From: Scandinavium ludwigii_A
Lineage (GTDB): Bacteria > Pseudomonadota > Gammaproteobacteria > Enterobacterales > Enterobacteriaceae
Direction: 5' to 3'
Assembly: GCA_050516505.1 (NCBI GenBank)
Contig: CP191518.1
Coordinates: forward strand, 2,232,001-2,296,000
DNA length: 64,000 nt
In this document: positions 43,533 through 51,225 of the stretch, in pieces
Layout of the letters: each line of letters starts with the position of its first letter
Position numbering within the stretch: the stretch's first letter is position 1
Notes under the pieces: generated by a model
Seen by the model: the letters and a program-made list of their open reading frames with translations, nothing else
Databases searched by the model: none
Told to the model about the DNA's origin: nothing
Position numbers and translations under genes: made by a program

Positions 43533-44366
43533 ATGAAAGACGTCATTGTGGTGACCGGAAGCGGTTCTATCGCTCAGTCTATTGCACGCAGAGTCAGTGT
43601 GGGTAAACACATTTTACTGGCCGACATCAATCCGGAGATTGCCAAAGCAGCAGAAGCGCTTTTATCCCGCGCAGGTTTTGAGGTGAGTACCGGTTATGTC
43701 GATGTCAGCTCACGCCAGTCAATCCAGGAGTTAGTTAAACAAGCCTGTGCTCTGGGGGCTGTCAAAGGTGTCATTCACACAGCTGGTCAGTCTCCTTCTC
43801 AGGCGAAAGCACAGGACCTCATAAAAGTTGACCTCTATGGGACTGCGGTATTGTTTGAAGAGTTCGGCCATGTCATTGCTGAAGGGGGATCAGCGGTTGT
43901 CATTGGCTCACAATCAAGTCATCGACTGAATGTCGACGCACTGACACAGGATGAAGCCGATGCACTGGCAACGGTAGCTCCTGAGGAACTCCTTAACTTA
44001 CCCCTCGTTAAAAGTATTGAAGACAGTTTATATGCATATCAAATTTCAAAGCGTGGGAATGCCTTACGGGTGATGGCCGAAGCCGTAAAATGGGGAAAGC
44101 GTGGCGCCAGAATAAACTGTATTAGCGCCGGAATTATTTATACCCCTCTGGCCTATGATGAACTCAATAGTGCTGAGCGCGGTGCATTTTATCAAAATAT
44201 GCTGTCAAAATCCCCCGCAGGTCGGGGTGGTACACCTGACGAAATTGGTGCTCTCGCTGAATTTCTGTTTGGACCTAATGGAACGTATATAACCGGAAGT
44301 GATATTTTAATCGATGGCGGTGCAACCGCGTCATATAAATATGGCGAATTAAGCTCACCAAAGTAA
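43533..44366 (+). CDS. Short-chain dehydrogenase/reductase, transposon cargo
   Basis: This 277-residue SDR has the nucleotide motif VVTGSGSIAQSIARR at residues 5-19, HTAGQSP near 83, Tyr-x-x-x-Lys as YQISK (about residue 170) and the C-terminal ITGSDILIDGGATASY. The second glycine-rich position is altered (GSGSIA), typical of the SDR group annotated as oxidoreductases of unknown substrate. AGGAAGG precedes the ATG. It is the last rightward cargo gene and stops 150 bp before the convergent transposase gene. Confidence 0.84.
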   Translation: MKDVIVVTGSGSIAQSIARRVSVGKHILLADINPEIAKAAEALLSRAGFEVSTGYVDVSSRQSIQELVKQACALGAVKGVIHTAGQSPSQAKAQDLIKVDLYGTAVLFEEFGHVIAEGGSAVVIGSQSSHRLNVDALTQDEADALATVAPEELLNLPLVKSIEDSLYAYQISKRGNALRVMAEAVKWGKRGARINCISAGIIYTPLAYDELNSAERGAFYQNMLSKSPAGRGGTPDEIGALAEFLFGPNGTYITGSDILIDGGATASYKYGELSSPK

Positions 44367-44516
44367 AATTGTGGCTACTCCGTATGTCATGGATAGCGAT
44401 ACACTATTTGTGGTTGATCCTGTTTTAAAGTAAATTAAATAAAGATGATCGGTAAGTGACAAATGCTTACCGACCGTTTATTTTGATTTTTGTTGCCATA
44501 ATCGATTGCCTCGGGT

Positions 44517-45914
44517 TCATCTTTTACCAAAAATGGTCTTCGAGCTACCCTGAAGCTTTAGCATGGCTTCAAGCATGTCATCTTCGTTCAGTGAACGCTG
44601 AGATTTGTTAATGCTTGGTGCATGCCGTCTGCGGGAAGGTTCATCGCCAGCAGGTACCGACTGTGACCGGTTATTGTCACGTTTTCTCTGGACCTGCCTG
44701 GCAACGTCCAGCACATGGCCCAGTCTTTTATTATCTACAATCGCGACTGGGTCAACTTCCGACAACCGGTCATAGGTGGAATAGGGGAGCAGCACATCAT
44801 TCAGGCGCAGTTCCTTATGCCCGTCAGGATAATGCCAGACATCGATATACTTACCGATGGCCCGGCGGCTGTACTCGCTGTCTTCAATCAGATAAAGCAC
44901 TTTATCGTACTGTACTGTAAGGTTTTTTGAAACCCGCCGGGGCTCGCGCCAGGTAAATTCCGCATCAAGATCATCAGTTAATGCCAGTGGCCGGTGCGCA
45001 TTAAAATCATGCCGTGGGGCTTTGGCAAATCGCCGGTTGTAATCGGTCATGTATTCTTCGGCAAATGCATTTGCCGCTTCTATCGTACTGATCCCCTTAA
45101 GCCTGAGCTCCTTAACCAGTCGGTCCTGAAGTGTCAAATGAGCACGTTCCACACGGCCTTTTGCCTGACTGGTTTCTGCGCACAGAGGGGTGATATTGAG
45201 GCATCGCATGGCCCTGGCAAACTGAGTTTCACCGGGCCCGGTGGTGGCATGCTTATTATTAACCCGGAAGACACTGGCTTTATCGCTGTAAAGGATCATC
45301 GGCTTACCGTATTTTTCGATATAGCCACGGGTGGCTTCAAAATAGGTGAATGTGGATTCTGATTTCACAAAAAGCAGATGCATCAGACGACTGGTGGCAT
45401 CGTCAACATAGACCAGCGCTGTACAGGGTCGACCCCGGTTTTCAAACCAGTGATGGTCACAGCCGTCAATCTGGATCAGCTCGCCGGTACAGGGACGTCG
45501 GTAACGGGGCTGATGAATTTTCGGCGGGCGTTGTCTGCGGGGGATCCATAGTCCGGCTTTAATCATGAGGCGTCTGATGGTTTCCTTGCCAAGGATCAGA
45601 CCATGAGCTTCCTCGAGCTTTTCCCGTGCCAGCGTCGGTCCAAAATCGGGGTAGCGTTCCCGGATGATATTCAGCGCCAGCTGAGTCAGTGACGCGGGCA
45701 GCAGGCGGTTTCCGGTGCGACCGCGACTCTGGTTGTTCATACCAAGCGGTCCGGACTGACGATAACGTTTCAGCAGACGGCTGCAATGGCGTGGCGTGAT
45801 GCCGAGCATCTCCGCAGCCTGGCCAGGACGCAGGTTGCGATCGATGACGTCCTGAAGGATTTTGAGGCGGTTGATTTCTTTCACGGTGAACATCCCGGCG
45901 TCATGTATAGCCAT
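44517..45914 (-). CDS. DDE transposase, ISNCY / IS1202-like
   Basis: This 465-residue transposase starts with a helix-turn-helix (LKILQDVIDRNLRPGQAAEMLGITPRHCSRLLKRYR, residues 17-52) and a second DNA-binding part (RERYPDFGPTLAREKLEEAHG). It is followed by an rve-type catalytic core with Asp150 (LIQIDGCDHHW), Asp211 (ILYSDKASVF) and Glu256 (KGRVERAHLTLQDRL). The C-terminus is basic (RQVQRKRDNNRSQS). The frame is intact, so it may be active. It reads inwards from the right end of the transposon. The family name is my recognition of the sequence type; it is not IS3 or IS481 by architecture. Confidence 0.85.
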   Translation of the reverse strand: MAIHDAGMFTVKEINRLKILQDVIDRNLRPGQAAEMLGITPRHCSRLLKRYRQSGPLGMNNQSRGRTGNRLLPASLTQLALNIIRERYPDFGPTLAREKLEEAHGLILGKETIRRLMIKAGLWIPRRQRPPKIHQPRYRRPCTGELIQIDGCDHHWFENRGRPCTALVYVDDATSRLMHLLFVKSESTFTYFEATRGYIEKYGKPMILYSDKASVFRVNNKHATTGPGETQFARAMRCLNITPLCAETSQAKGRVERAHLTLQDRLVKELRLKGISTIEAANAFAEEYMTDYNRRFAKAPRHDFNAHRPLALTDDLDAEFTWREPRRVSKNLTVQYDKVLYLIEDSEYSRRAIGKYIDVWHYPDGHKELRLNDVLLPYSTYDRLSEVDPVAIVDNKRLGHVLDVARQVQRKRDNNRSQSVPAGDEPSRRRHAPSINKSQRSLNEDDMLEAMLKLQGSSKTIFGKR

Positions 45915-45976
45915 AGAAAACTCCTCATCAGGAAAAGTGAGTTGTTATCTAGACATACAGGTCTGAAAACTATAGC

Positions 45977-46026
45977 CTGGACATTCCTAATGAGCCACAA
46001 ATAGACATTAGCATTGAGCCTCTACA
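45977..46026 (-). repeat. Right terminal inverted repeat
   Basis: Reverse complemented, it starts TGTAGAGGCTCAATGCTAAT and pairs with 39446-39495 at 40 of 50 positions with one gap. A near copy stands at 35251-35321. Confidence 0.8.
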
Positions 46027-46031
46027 ATCTT
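46027..46031. repeat. Right copy of 5-bp target duplication ATCTT
   Basis: It is identical to 39441-39445 and fills exactly the gap between the transposon tip (46026) and the first base of dif (46032). Confidence 0.8.
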
Positions 46032-46059
46032 GGTGCGCATAATGTATATTATGTTAAAT
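46032..46059 (+). other. Chromosome dimer resolution site dif
   Basis: The 28 bp match the E. coli dif sequence as I recall it at every position: XerC-side half GGTGCGCATAA, 6-bp centre TGTATA, XerD-side half TTATGTTAAAT. XerC and XerD recombine here under FtsK control to separate chromosome dimers at division. The XerC half faces the transposon, the XerD half faces the recombinase remnant. Despite the insertions on one side, the core is untouched. Confidence 0.93.
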
Positions 46060-46193
46060 ATGGTGGGTTTGTTCTTAAGTTCATGAGTTCCTTTCTTTCA
46101 GGAACTTACCGATGAATCAGTCAGTTGCCAAAGTTTAGTTGTGGACTTACGATGACTTCATAACGCAAAAATTACGGGGCATCCGCTAAGTTC

Positions 46194-47665
46194 ATGGCAT
46201 ATTCCATCTTACATTTATCGAGGAACAACCAGAGAACTCATCTCATAGTTGATGATATGACTACCCTACCGGTCATGTTCGCCACAATTTATGGAATGAA
46301 TGAACTGAGCAAGAAACGTCTGGGGACTCAAGAAAACATTTTGACTACGATTTCTATCGGTCTGGCTACAATATCTCCTGTTTTATCAGGGAGCTTGATG
46401 GCTTCTTTACTTACCTGCTCGGGAAGCAGCACCTGAGTAACGAGCCCGAAATAATTGCTACTGGGTTTATACATTCTGCAATCTCCAGAGCCAACAAGTA
46501 CACCTATGGTAATCACGTCAGAAACGTTGGCCGATTCCTTAAGTATCTCAACTATCGATATATGAATCTGGCCTTCCAGGATATGTCACCTGTTGAAGCT
46601 CACCAGATTAACCAGGCGAACCACAGAGATCTCGCTGACAGAATTAAGGTGTTCAATAGAGTTGAAGTATCCAGGAACGAACCAGCTCACCGATACAAAA
46701 GTATCACCAGCCAGCAAAGTGTCGAACTAACGAACATGTTAATCCCCTCCACTCCTGAATTTTCAGATATCGAGACCGGCGAATTTTTCACGGCCGTGGT
46801 TAACCCCCAAAACCCATTCGATTCAGGATTTCAACAATATCGTAACTACCTTATCCACCGGTTAATGTTTAACTATGGCTTACGTGTTGGTGAAGTTCAA
46901 TTGTTGATGAAGGATTGCGTGGGGCCAACCCTTCCAGACTCACGAGGTAACATTCGTTTCATCCTGATTGTACAAAATCTACCAGATGATGTAGTTGATC
47001 CAAGGAAACAACAACCTTCACTCAAGACTGAGCATTCACAGCGACAAATCGAACTGACCGAAGATGACTTCATTATGTTTACCATTTATATGGAGCAATA
47101 TCGGTCCCCATTATTTGAAGAGAAAAAAATTGATGACCATAAATTTGTTTTTATTAAAGGCTCAGGTAAGTTAACTCCATTAACTTACGATGCAATTCGA
47201 ACATTTTATAAGGAAAAAATTGATCCGACATTCATTGCCCTATTCCCTCATTATCGTGCGAAAAGTAATAAAAGCATTAATAATATGGTTAATATAACAC
47301 CACACGTTGGGCGGCATACTTGGGCTAATATCACTCTTGAGTTTATTTACAATAGTCTCCTGAGTGAATCACTAATACTGGCGCAAGACTATGGTATTCG
47401 AGCAAGGATGAATGGAGTACTTGAACCAGCTATTGAACAACTTCGTGCTTTAGGCGGCTGGTCACTGACCAGTAAAGTTCCATTTAGATATGCCAAGCGG
47501 TTTATTGAAGTGGTGAGTAACCAGAGCAACTATAAGCGTACGAAACATTCAGATATGCAGTTAGCTTCCCCCCCAGGAACAAACGTTTCGCAAATAAAAA
47601 CCTACAACTTACTAGAAGATAATGGTTATGACGAAGATTTCATATTCAAAGATCTATTCAACTGA
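46194..47665 (+). pseudogene. Tyrosine recombinase / integrase, disrupted near the N-terminus
   Basis: The frame opening at 46194 (MAYSILHLSRNNQRTHLIVD up to GTQEN) loses register at about 46335. The following frame carries HFDYDFYRSGYNI and continues without a stop to 47665. Together they resemble one protein of about 490 residues missing some residues at the junction, most simply by a small non-triplet deletion. The catalytic domain keeps Arg in YGLRVGEVQLL, HVGRHTWANI (His-x-x-Arg) and a possible late Tyr in VPFRYAKRFI. It resembles the first integrase of multi-recombinase elements (Tn554-like, or the gamma-mobile-trio type). Base composition is AT-rich compared with the core. The 367-residue frame from 46562 could still be translated. 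Confidence 0.65.
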
Positions 47666-48299
47666 GAGCGCTATCTCAGGGGGGGATTCATTTAAAACCC
47701 CTTCCCTTTACTTCACAAAAGAACAACTTGAATGGATTGAAAATATCCAGCTCCCTACACGATTGTATTTAATAAGTGCAACAGAGTTTGATGACCGATA
47801 TTTATATCTACATGATGATTGGCGATACAGATTCTCAGGTAATAATGTGGCTATATTATTCTCTACTGGTAAATACTTTTGTGATTTATCACCGGTTTCA
47901 CTCAAGCTCTTAAAATACTTAACGATCGCGTACATTAATGAGAACTCGGCAAGTGTTGCTGATAAATTTTCTCAGTGTGTCGCAACAACTTTCAAACAAA
48001 TTGAGGTTATCACTCGCGAAAGCCTTATCGCGAAAATGCAAATGCTGGTTGCGAAGACTGAGCGAAATCATGCAGACTGCAGTCAGTTCTATTACACCCT
48101 TTATGCGTTACGAAAACTTGATCGTAGTGGATTCTTCGAAAGTAAGTATGACTGTGACGATCTGGAAGATTTATTGCTGGAAGTGCCACGCCCTAGGAAC
48201 TATAACTGGGCTCGCTACCAAAACCTAGACCTCGTTATACCAGAAGAAGTATGCCTGATGATAGAAAATGGCATTCAACGTTGGGCATCTAAACTATAA
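47622..48299 (+). CDS. Unrecognised 225-residue protein overlapping the integrase
   Basis: It starts with ATG inside the end of the integrase gene (44-bp overlap, different frame), as partner genes in recombinase operons do. The sequence (FKTPSLYFTKEQLEWIENIQLPTR, SPVSLKLLKYLTIAYI, YTLYALRKLDRSGFF) has no recognised catalytic motif. In Tn554-like and gamma-mobile-trio elements the second recombinase overlaps the first and is much longer, so this may be the N-terminal part of such a protein cut short by a stop. The remaining partners are not present downstream. AT-rich, probably acquired. Confidence 0.5.
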   Translation: MVMTKISYSKIYSTESAISGGDSFKTPSLYFTKEQLEWIENIQLPTRLYLISATEFDDRYLYLHDDWRYRFSGNNVAILFSTGKYFCDLSPVSLKLLKYLTIAYINENSASVADKFSQCVATTFKQIEVITRESLIAKMQMLVAKTERNHADCSQFYYTLYALRKLDRSGFFESKYDCDDLEDLLLEVPRPRNYNWARYQNLDLVIPEEVCLMIENGIQRWASKL

Positions 48300-48445
48300 A
48301 GCTCATAAAAACCATATGCAAATTGGTAACTTAACATCATGAGATCACCTAAAACTAAAGGCTTTAAAAAGATTAAAACACTCTATAGGCTCTTTTTACA
48401 GCGATAGCTTGAAGCACTTCAAATAATAAACATGGTCACCTTCTT

Positions 48446-48742
48446 ATGAGTACTGTTTTTCCAGTTAAACTTCTTAGCCATCTACGCCCCCTTTTAATTG
48501 GTTTTCGTAAATCAAAAGGATTAACTCAAAGAGAATTATCTGCCAGATTGGGTGTGACTCAGCAGACTTATGCGCGATTTGAGGCAAATCCTTCAAGTGC
48601 AAGTATTGCGCGTCTATACAAAGTGTTTAATATTTTAGGGGTGGAAGTTTTGCTTAGTTCTGGACCCCATTCACCTGATGGAAATCATTCTAGTGTGGTA
48701 CAAAAAGATAATAACTTACCGGCAAGGCGAGAAGAATGGTGA
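48446..48742 (+). CDS. Orphan HipB-like XRE regulator
   Basis: This 98-residue protein has a single XRE helix-turn-helix (LLIGFRKSKGLTQRELSARLGVTQQTYARFEANPSSASIARL, residues 16-57) and the tail NILGVEVLLSS, as in HipB antitoxins. A hipA toxin gene would normally start within a few bases downstream, but the next 330 bp hold no such frame. In E. coli hipBA also lies close to dif, so this may be the leftover antitoxin of that locus or an independent regulator of the recombinase element. Confidence 0.72.
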   Translation: MSTVFPVKLLSHLRPLLIGFRKSKGLTQRELSARLGVTQQTYARFEANPSSASIARLYKVFNILGVEVLLSSGPHSPDGNHSSVVQKDNNLPARREEW

Positions 48743-49075
48743 CAAATAATATTTGGCCATTCTAAATAAGGATTTATATAGATATTATGTTTGAAATTGT
48801 ATAAAAAGTAATGCATCTGTAAAAAACATAGGGTGAAATATTGGAATGGCCCTATGTTTTATACTAATTCACTTGAATATCTAATGTAAAAGGTAAACTT
48901 CCAGCGAAGTTTGAATTGAGTCTTCCGATAGATAAAAACCCACCTTTACTTACTCTAATCATCATATTTCATAGATTGATGAGTATGATTCATAGTGCCT
49001 ATCCCACAGTCAGTCATTATCAAACTTACTAAATCCATTAAGATGTGATGATTCCTGCCTCTTTTTAGGGTTAAC
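48743..49075. other. AT-rich intergenic region
   Basis: No gene is seen. Near the MFS start it carries ATTCATAGTGCCTAT (48988-49002), which recurs almost unchanged at 51081-51095 upstream of the nitroreductase, and a nearby ATTTCATAG half (48967-48975). No hipA-like coding potential is present. Confidence 0.5.
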
Positions 49076-50278
49076 ATGTCCACTATTAATTTCCAAAAGC
49101 AAACTCCCATGGCTACAAAACACGGTCTAACATTTTTGCTCATTCTCAGCGCCCTGATGGCTGTAACCTCTTTATCCACCGACATCTATCTTCCGGCTAT
49201 GCCGGTCATGGCAAAAGATTTACAGGGTGACGCAGAGCTGACAATCACAGGGTTCCTTATCGGTTTTTGCATTGCACAACTGATTTGGGGACCAATTAGC
49301 GATCGTTATGGACGCCGTCTACCGCTGTTTATCGGTTTAGGTCTATTTATCATCGGCTCGGTGGGCTGCGCGTTATCAACAGATATTGTACAAATTGTCT
49401 TCTGGCGAGTTTTTCAGGCGTTAGGTGCCTGTACCGGGCCGATGCTGGCTCGAGCAATGATCCGTGACCTGTTTTGCCGTACTCGTGCTGCACAAATGCT
49501 TTCGACTCTGATGATAATTATGGCCATCGCGCCGATTGCCGGGCCCCTGATCGGCGGGCAGATAATTAAAGTCACCTCGTGGCATGCCATTTTCTGGCTG
49601 CTGGCGATTATCGGAACATTAATGCTGATGTCTTTATTCTGGTTACCCGAAACATTACCTGCTGAAAAACGCTCACAAACCTCCGTAACCAAAGCTTTTC
49701 AAAACTACTGTGCCTTGCTCACCAACGCCAGATACATGCGGTTTACTTTGTGCCTGACGTTCTACTACGTTGCAGCCTACGCCTTTATCACCGGTTCCCC
49801 GTTTGTGTACATCACGTACTTCGGTGTTGACCCGCAGCATTACGGTTGGCTGTTTGCAGTAAACATTGTTGGACTGATGGCGGTGAGCATGGTCAACAGA
49901 CGTCTGGTTCACCGCTATCCACTGGAGGCGTTGCTCAGGAATGCCGTATTCATCGCCACTATTGCCGCAATAGTGCTGGCGGTCACCACCGGCCTGGGTG
50001 TGGGTGGAATTACCATGATTATCGGAGCTGTGTTCGTGTTCTTCTCTATGAATGGCATCATCGCGGCGACATCCACGGCATGCGCTCTGGACGCAGTGCC
50101 TAATGTGGCTGGCTCCGCGTCGGCGCTAATGGGGGCATTACAATACGGCAGCGGAATCATTTCTTCACTGCTTCTCGCTCTGTTCAGTGACGGCACACCA
50201 TGGACGATGGGCTGGATAATTGCGTTGTTTACAGCAGCCAGCGCCCTGATGGCACTGACCGTTCAGATAAAAAAATAA
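49076..50278 (+). CDS. Bcr/CflA family multidrug efflux MFS transporter
   Basis: This 400-residue, 12-segment proton antiporter has the Bcr/CflA signature at the first segment (STDIYLPAMPVMAKDL), GPISDRYGRRLPLFIGL after the second segment, and RVFQALGACTGPMLARAMIRDL, which is specific to this branch. Relatives export bicyclomycin, chloramphenicol, sulfonamides or purine nucleosides; the substrate here is open. It is convergent with the nitroreductase gene (7 bp between stops). Both have ATTCATAG-type motifs upstream. Confidence 0.86.
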   Translation: MSTINFQKQTPMATKHGLTFLLILSALMAVTSLSTDIYLPAMPVMAKDLQGDAELTITGFLIGFCIAQLIWGPISDRYGRRLPLFIGLGLFIIGSVGCALSTDIVQIVFWRVFQALGACTGPMLARAMIRDLFCRTRAAQMLSTLMIIMAIAPIAGPLIGGQIIKVTSWHAIFWLLAIIGTLMLMSLFWLPETLPAEKRSQTSVTKAFQNYCALLTNARYMRFTLCLTFYYVAAYAFITGSPFVYITYFGVDPQHYGWLFAVNIVGLMAVSMVNRRLVHRYPLEALLRNAVFIATIAAIVLAVTTGLGVGGITMIIGAVFVFFSMNGIIAATSTACALDAVPNVAGSASALMGALQYGSGIISSLLLALFSDGTPWTMGWIIALFTAASALMALTVQIKK

Positions 50279-50285
50279 AACGTCG

Positions 50286-50966
50286 TTATTGATGCCAGAC
50301 GACACTTTCGTCCAGAGATACCCGCCCTTCCCTGTAGCTCAGGGAGGGATGCGTTTTATCTGGGATCCCAAAAGAAATACCGTAAAGCAGCCTGAAACCT
50401 TCAGGCATATTCAATAGCCTACGCACCGTTTGGGCAAAATAACTCAGCACTGCCTGTGGAACCCCTGCGTAACCTCGAGCTGCCAGAGAAAGCAGGAATG
50501 TCTGCGCATACATACCGGCGTCTGAGGCTACGCGAACGTTGTCCCCAACAGCAGGAATGAACAGCAGGGCAACATGAGGCGCGCCGAAAAATCTCACATT
50601 ACGCTCGACCACTTCTGAGCGACTTAAGTTATCCCCCCGCGCAACGCCCAGTGCCTGATAGTACGAGCGCCCCTGCTCCGAAGCCCGTTGCCTGAATGGC
50701 TCGGGATAAGCTTCTTTATCAAAGGTAAAATCAAGGCTGTAGTTCCCAGCCCTCAGGGCTGCCGTCAGTGCATGGCTTAATTCACGAAGTTTATCTCCTG
50801 CAACGATATGCATGGACCAGGGTTGAGTATTGCAGTTGGATGGTGCGCATTGCGCTTCGAGCAAAATGTCTTTGAGGATATCGCTGGTGATAGGAGATGG
50901 AAGAAAGGCTCTTGCCGAGTACCTGTTTTTTACTACCTGACTAAATGTTGGCTCTTGCGTACTCAT
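50286..50966 (-). CDS. Nitroreductase family FMN oxidoreductase
   Basis: This 226-residue nitroreductase has the N-terminal FMN phosphate motif (NRYSARAFLP, residues 13-22), SNCNTQPWSMHIV (the flavin/NAD(P)H region) and GVPQAVLSYFAQTVRRLL, with the GISFGIPD block near the end. It reduces nitro compounds or quinones with NAD(P)H. A 15-bp palindrome (50994-51008) and a 19-bp inverted repeat (51070-51088) lie upstream, indicating specific regulation. Confidence 0.86.
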   Translation of the reverse strand: MSTQEPTFSQVVKNRYSARAFLPSPITSDILKDILLEAQCAPSNCNTQPWSMHIVAGDKLRELSHALTAALRAGNYSLDFTFDKEAYPEPFRQRASEQGRSYYQALGVARGDNLSRSEVVERNVRFFGAPHVALLFIPAVGDNVRVASDAGMYAQTFLLSLAARGYAGVPQAVLSYFAQTVRRLLNMPEGFRLLYGISFGIPDKTHPSLSYREGRVSLDESVVWHQ

Positions 50967-50993
50967 TTGCTTCTCCGCCTGAAAGTAATTTGA

Positions 50994-51008
50994 AGTGAAT
51001 GATTCACT
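50994..51008. promoter_or_regulatory. Palindrome AGTGAAT-G-ATTCACT upstream of the nitroreductase
   Basis: A perfect 7-bp inverted repeat with one central base, 28 bp before the nitroreductase start. It is placed where a repressor would cover the promoter. The binder is unknown. Confidence 0.55.
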
Positions 51009-51069
51009 CTCTCCAGATCCATCCTGTCACATCAGGCTCATCCTTTTCATTCCCTGCTCCAGATTAGGT

Positions 51070-51088
51070 CTATGAATTCCATTCATAG
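51070..51088. promoter_or_regulatory. Inverted repeat CTATGAAT-TCC-ATTCATAG
   Basis: Perfect 8-bp halves about 105 bp upstream of the nitroreductase. The right half and its flank (ATTCATAGCGCCTAT) recur before the Bcr/CflA gene at 48988-49002, suggesting a shared regulator. Confidence 0.5.
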
Positions 51089-51188
51089 CGCCTATTTAAG
51101 CAGCGTAATTATCTTTAACCGCAACTTCGTTAATCTGGGTCTATCGCGTGAATACGCAAGCGGGAAGTGGCTACAGCTGATGGACACA

Positions 51189-51209
51189 CCCCAGCCTGCG
51201 CGGCTGGGG
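51189..51209 (-). terminator. Hairpin after the exported hydrolase gene
   Basis: CCCCAGCC and GGCTGGGG pair in an 8-bp stem around TGCGC, 17 bp beyond the stop of the leftward hydrolase. There is no long T-run, so termination strength is uncertain. Confidence 0.6.
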
Positions 51210-51225
51210 CGTCATCGGAGGCTAA

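Larger units (their letters stand above)
39446..46026. mobile_element. Cargo-carrying DDE transposon inserted 5 bp from dif
   Basis: The 6.58 kb unit is bounded by inverted repeats: the first 50 bases from 39446 and the reverse complement of the last 50 before 46026 match at 40 positions by eye, including a perfect TGGCTCATTAG. Identical ATCTT duplications flank it. One transposase (44517-45914) starts 112 bp inside the right end and reads inwards. The rest is six passenger genes: NmrA-like reductase, aldo/keto reductase, LysR, acetyltransferase, SnoaL-like protein, SDR. Transposase type (ISNCY / IS1202-like) and insertion 5 bp from the XerC half of dif agree with what is described for dif/pdif-targeting members of the IS1202 family; cargo is the unusual part. 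Confidence 0.82.
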
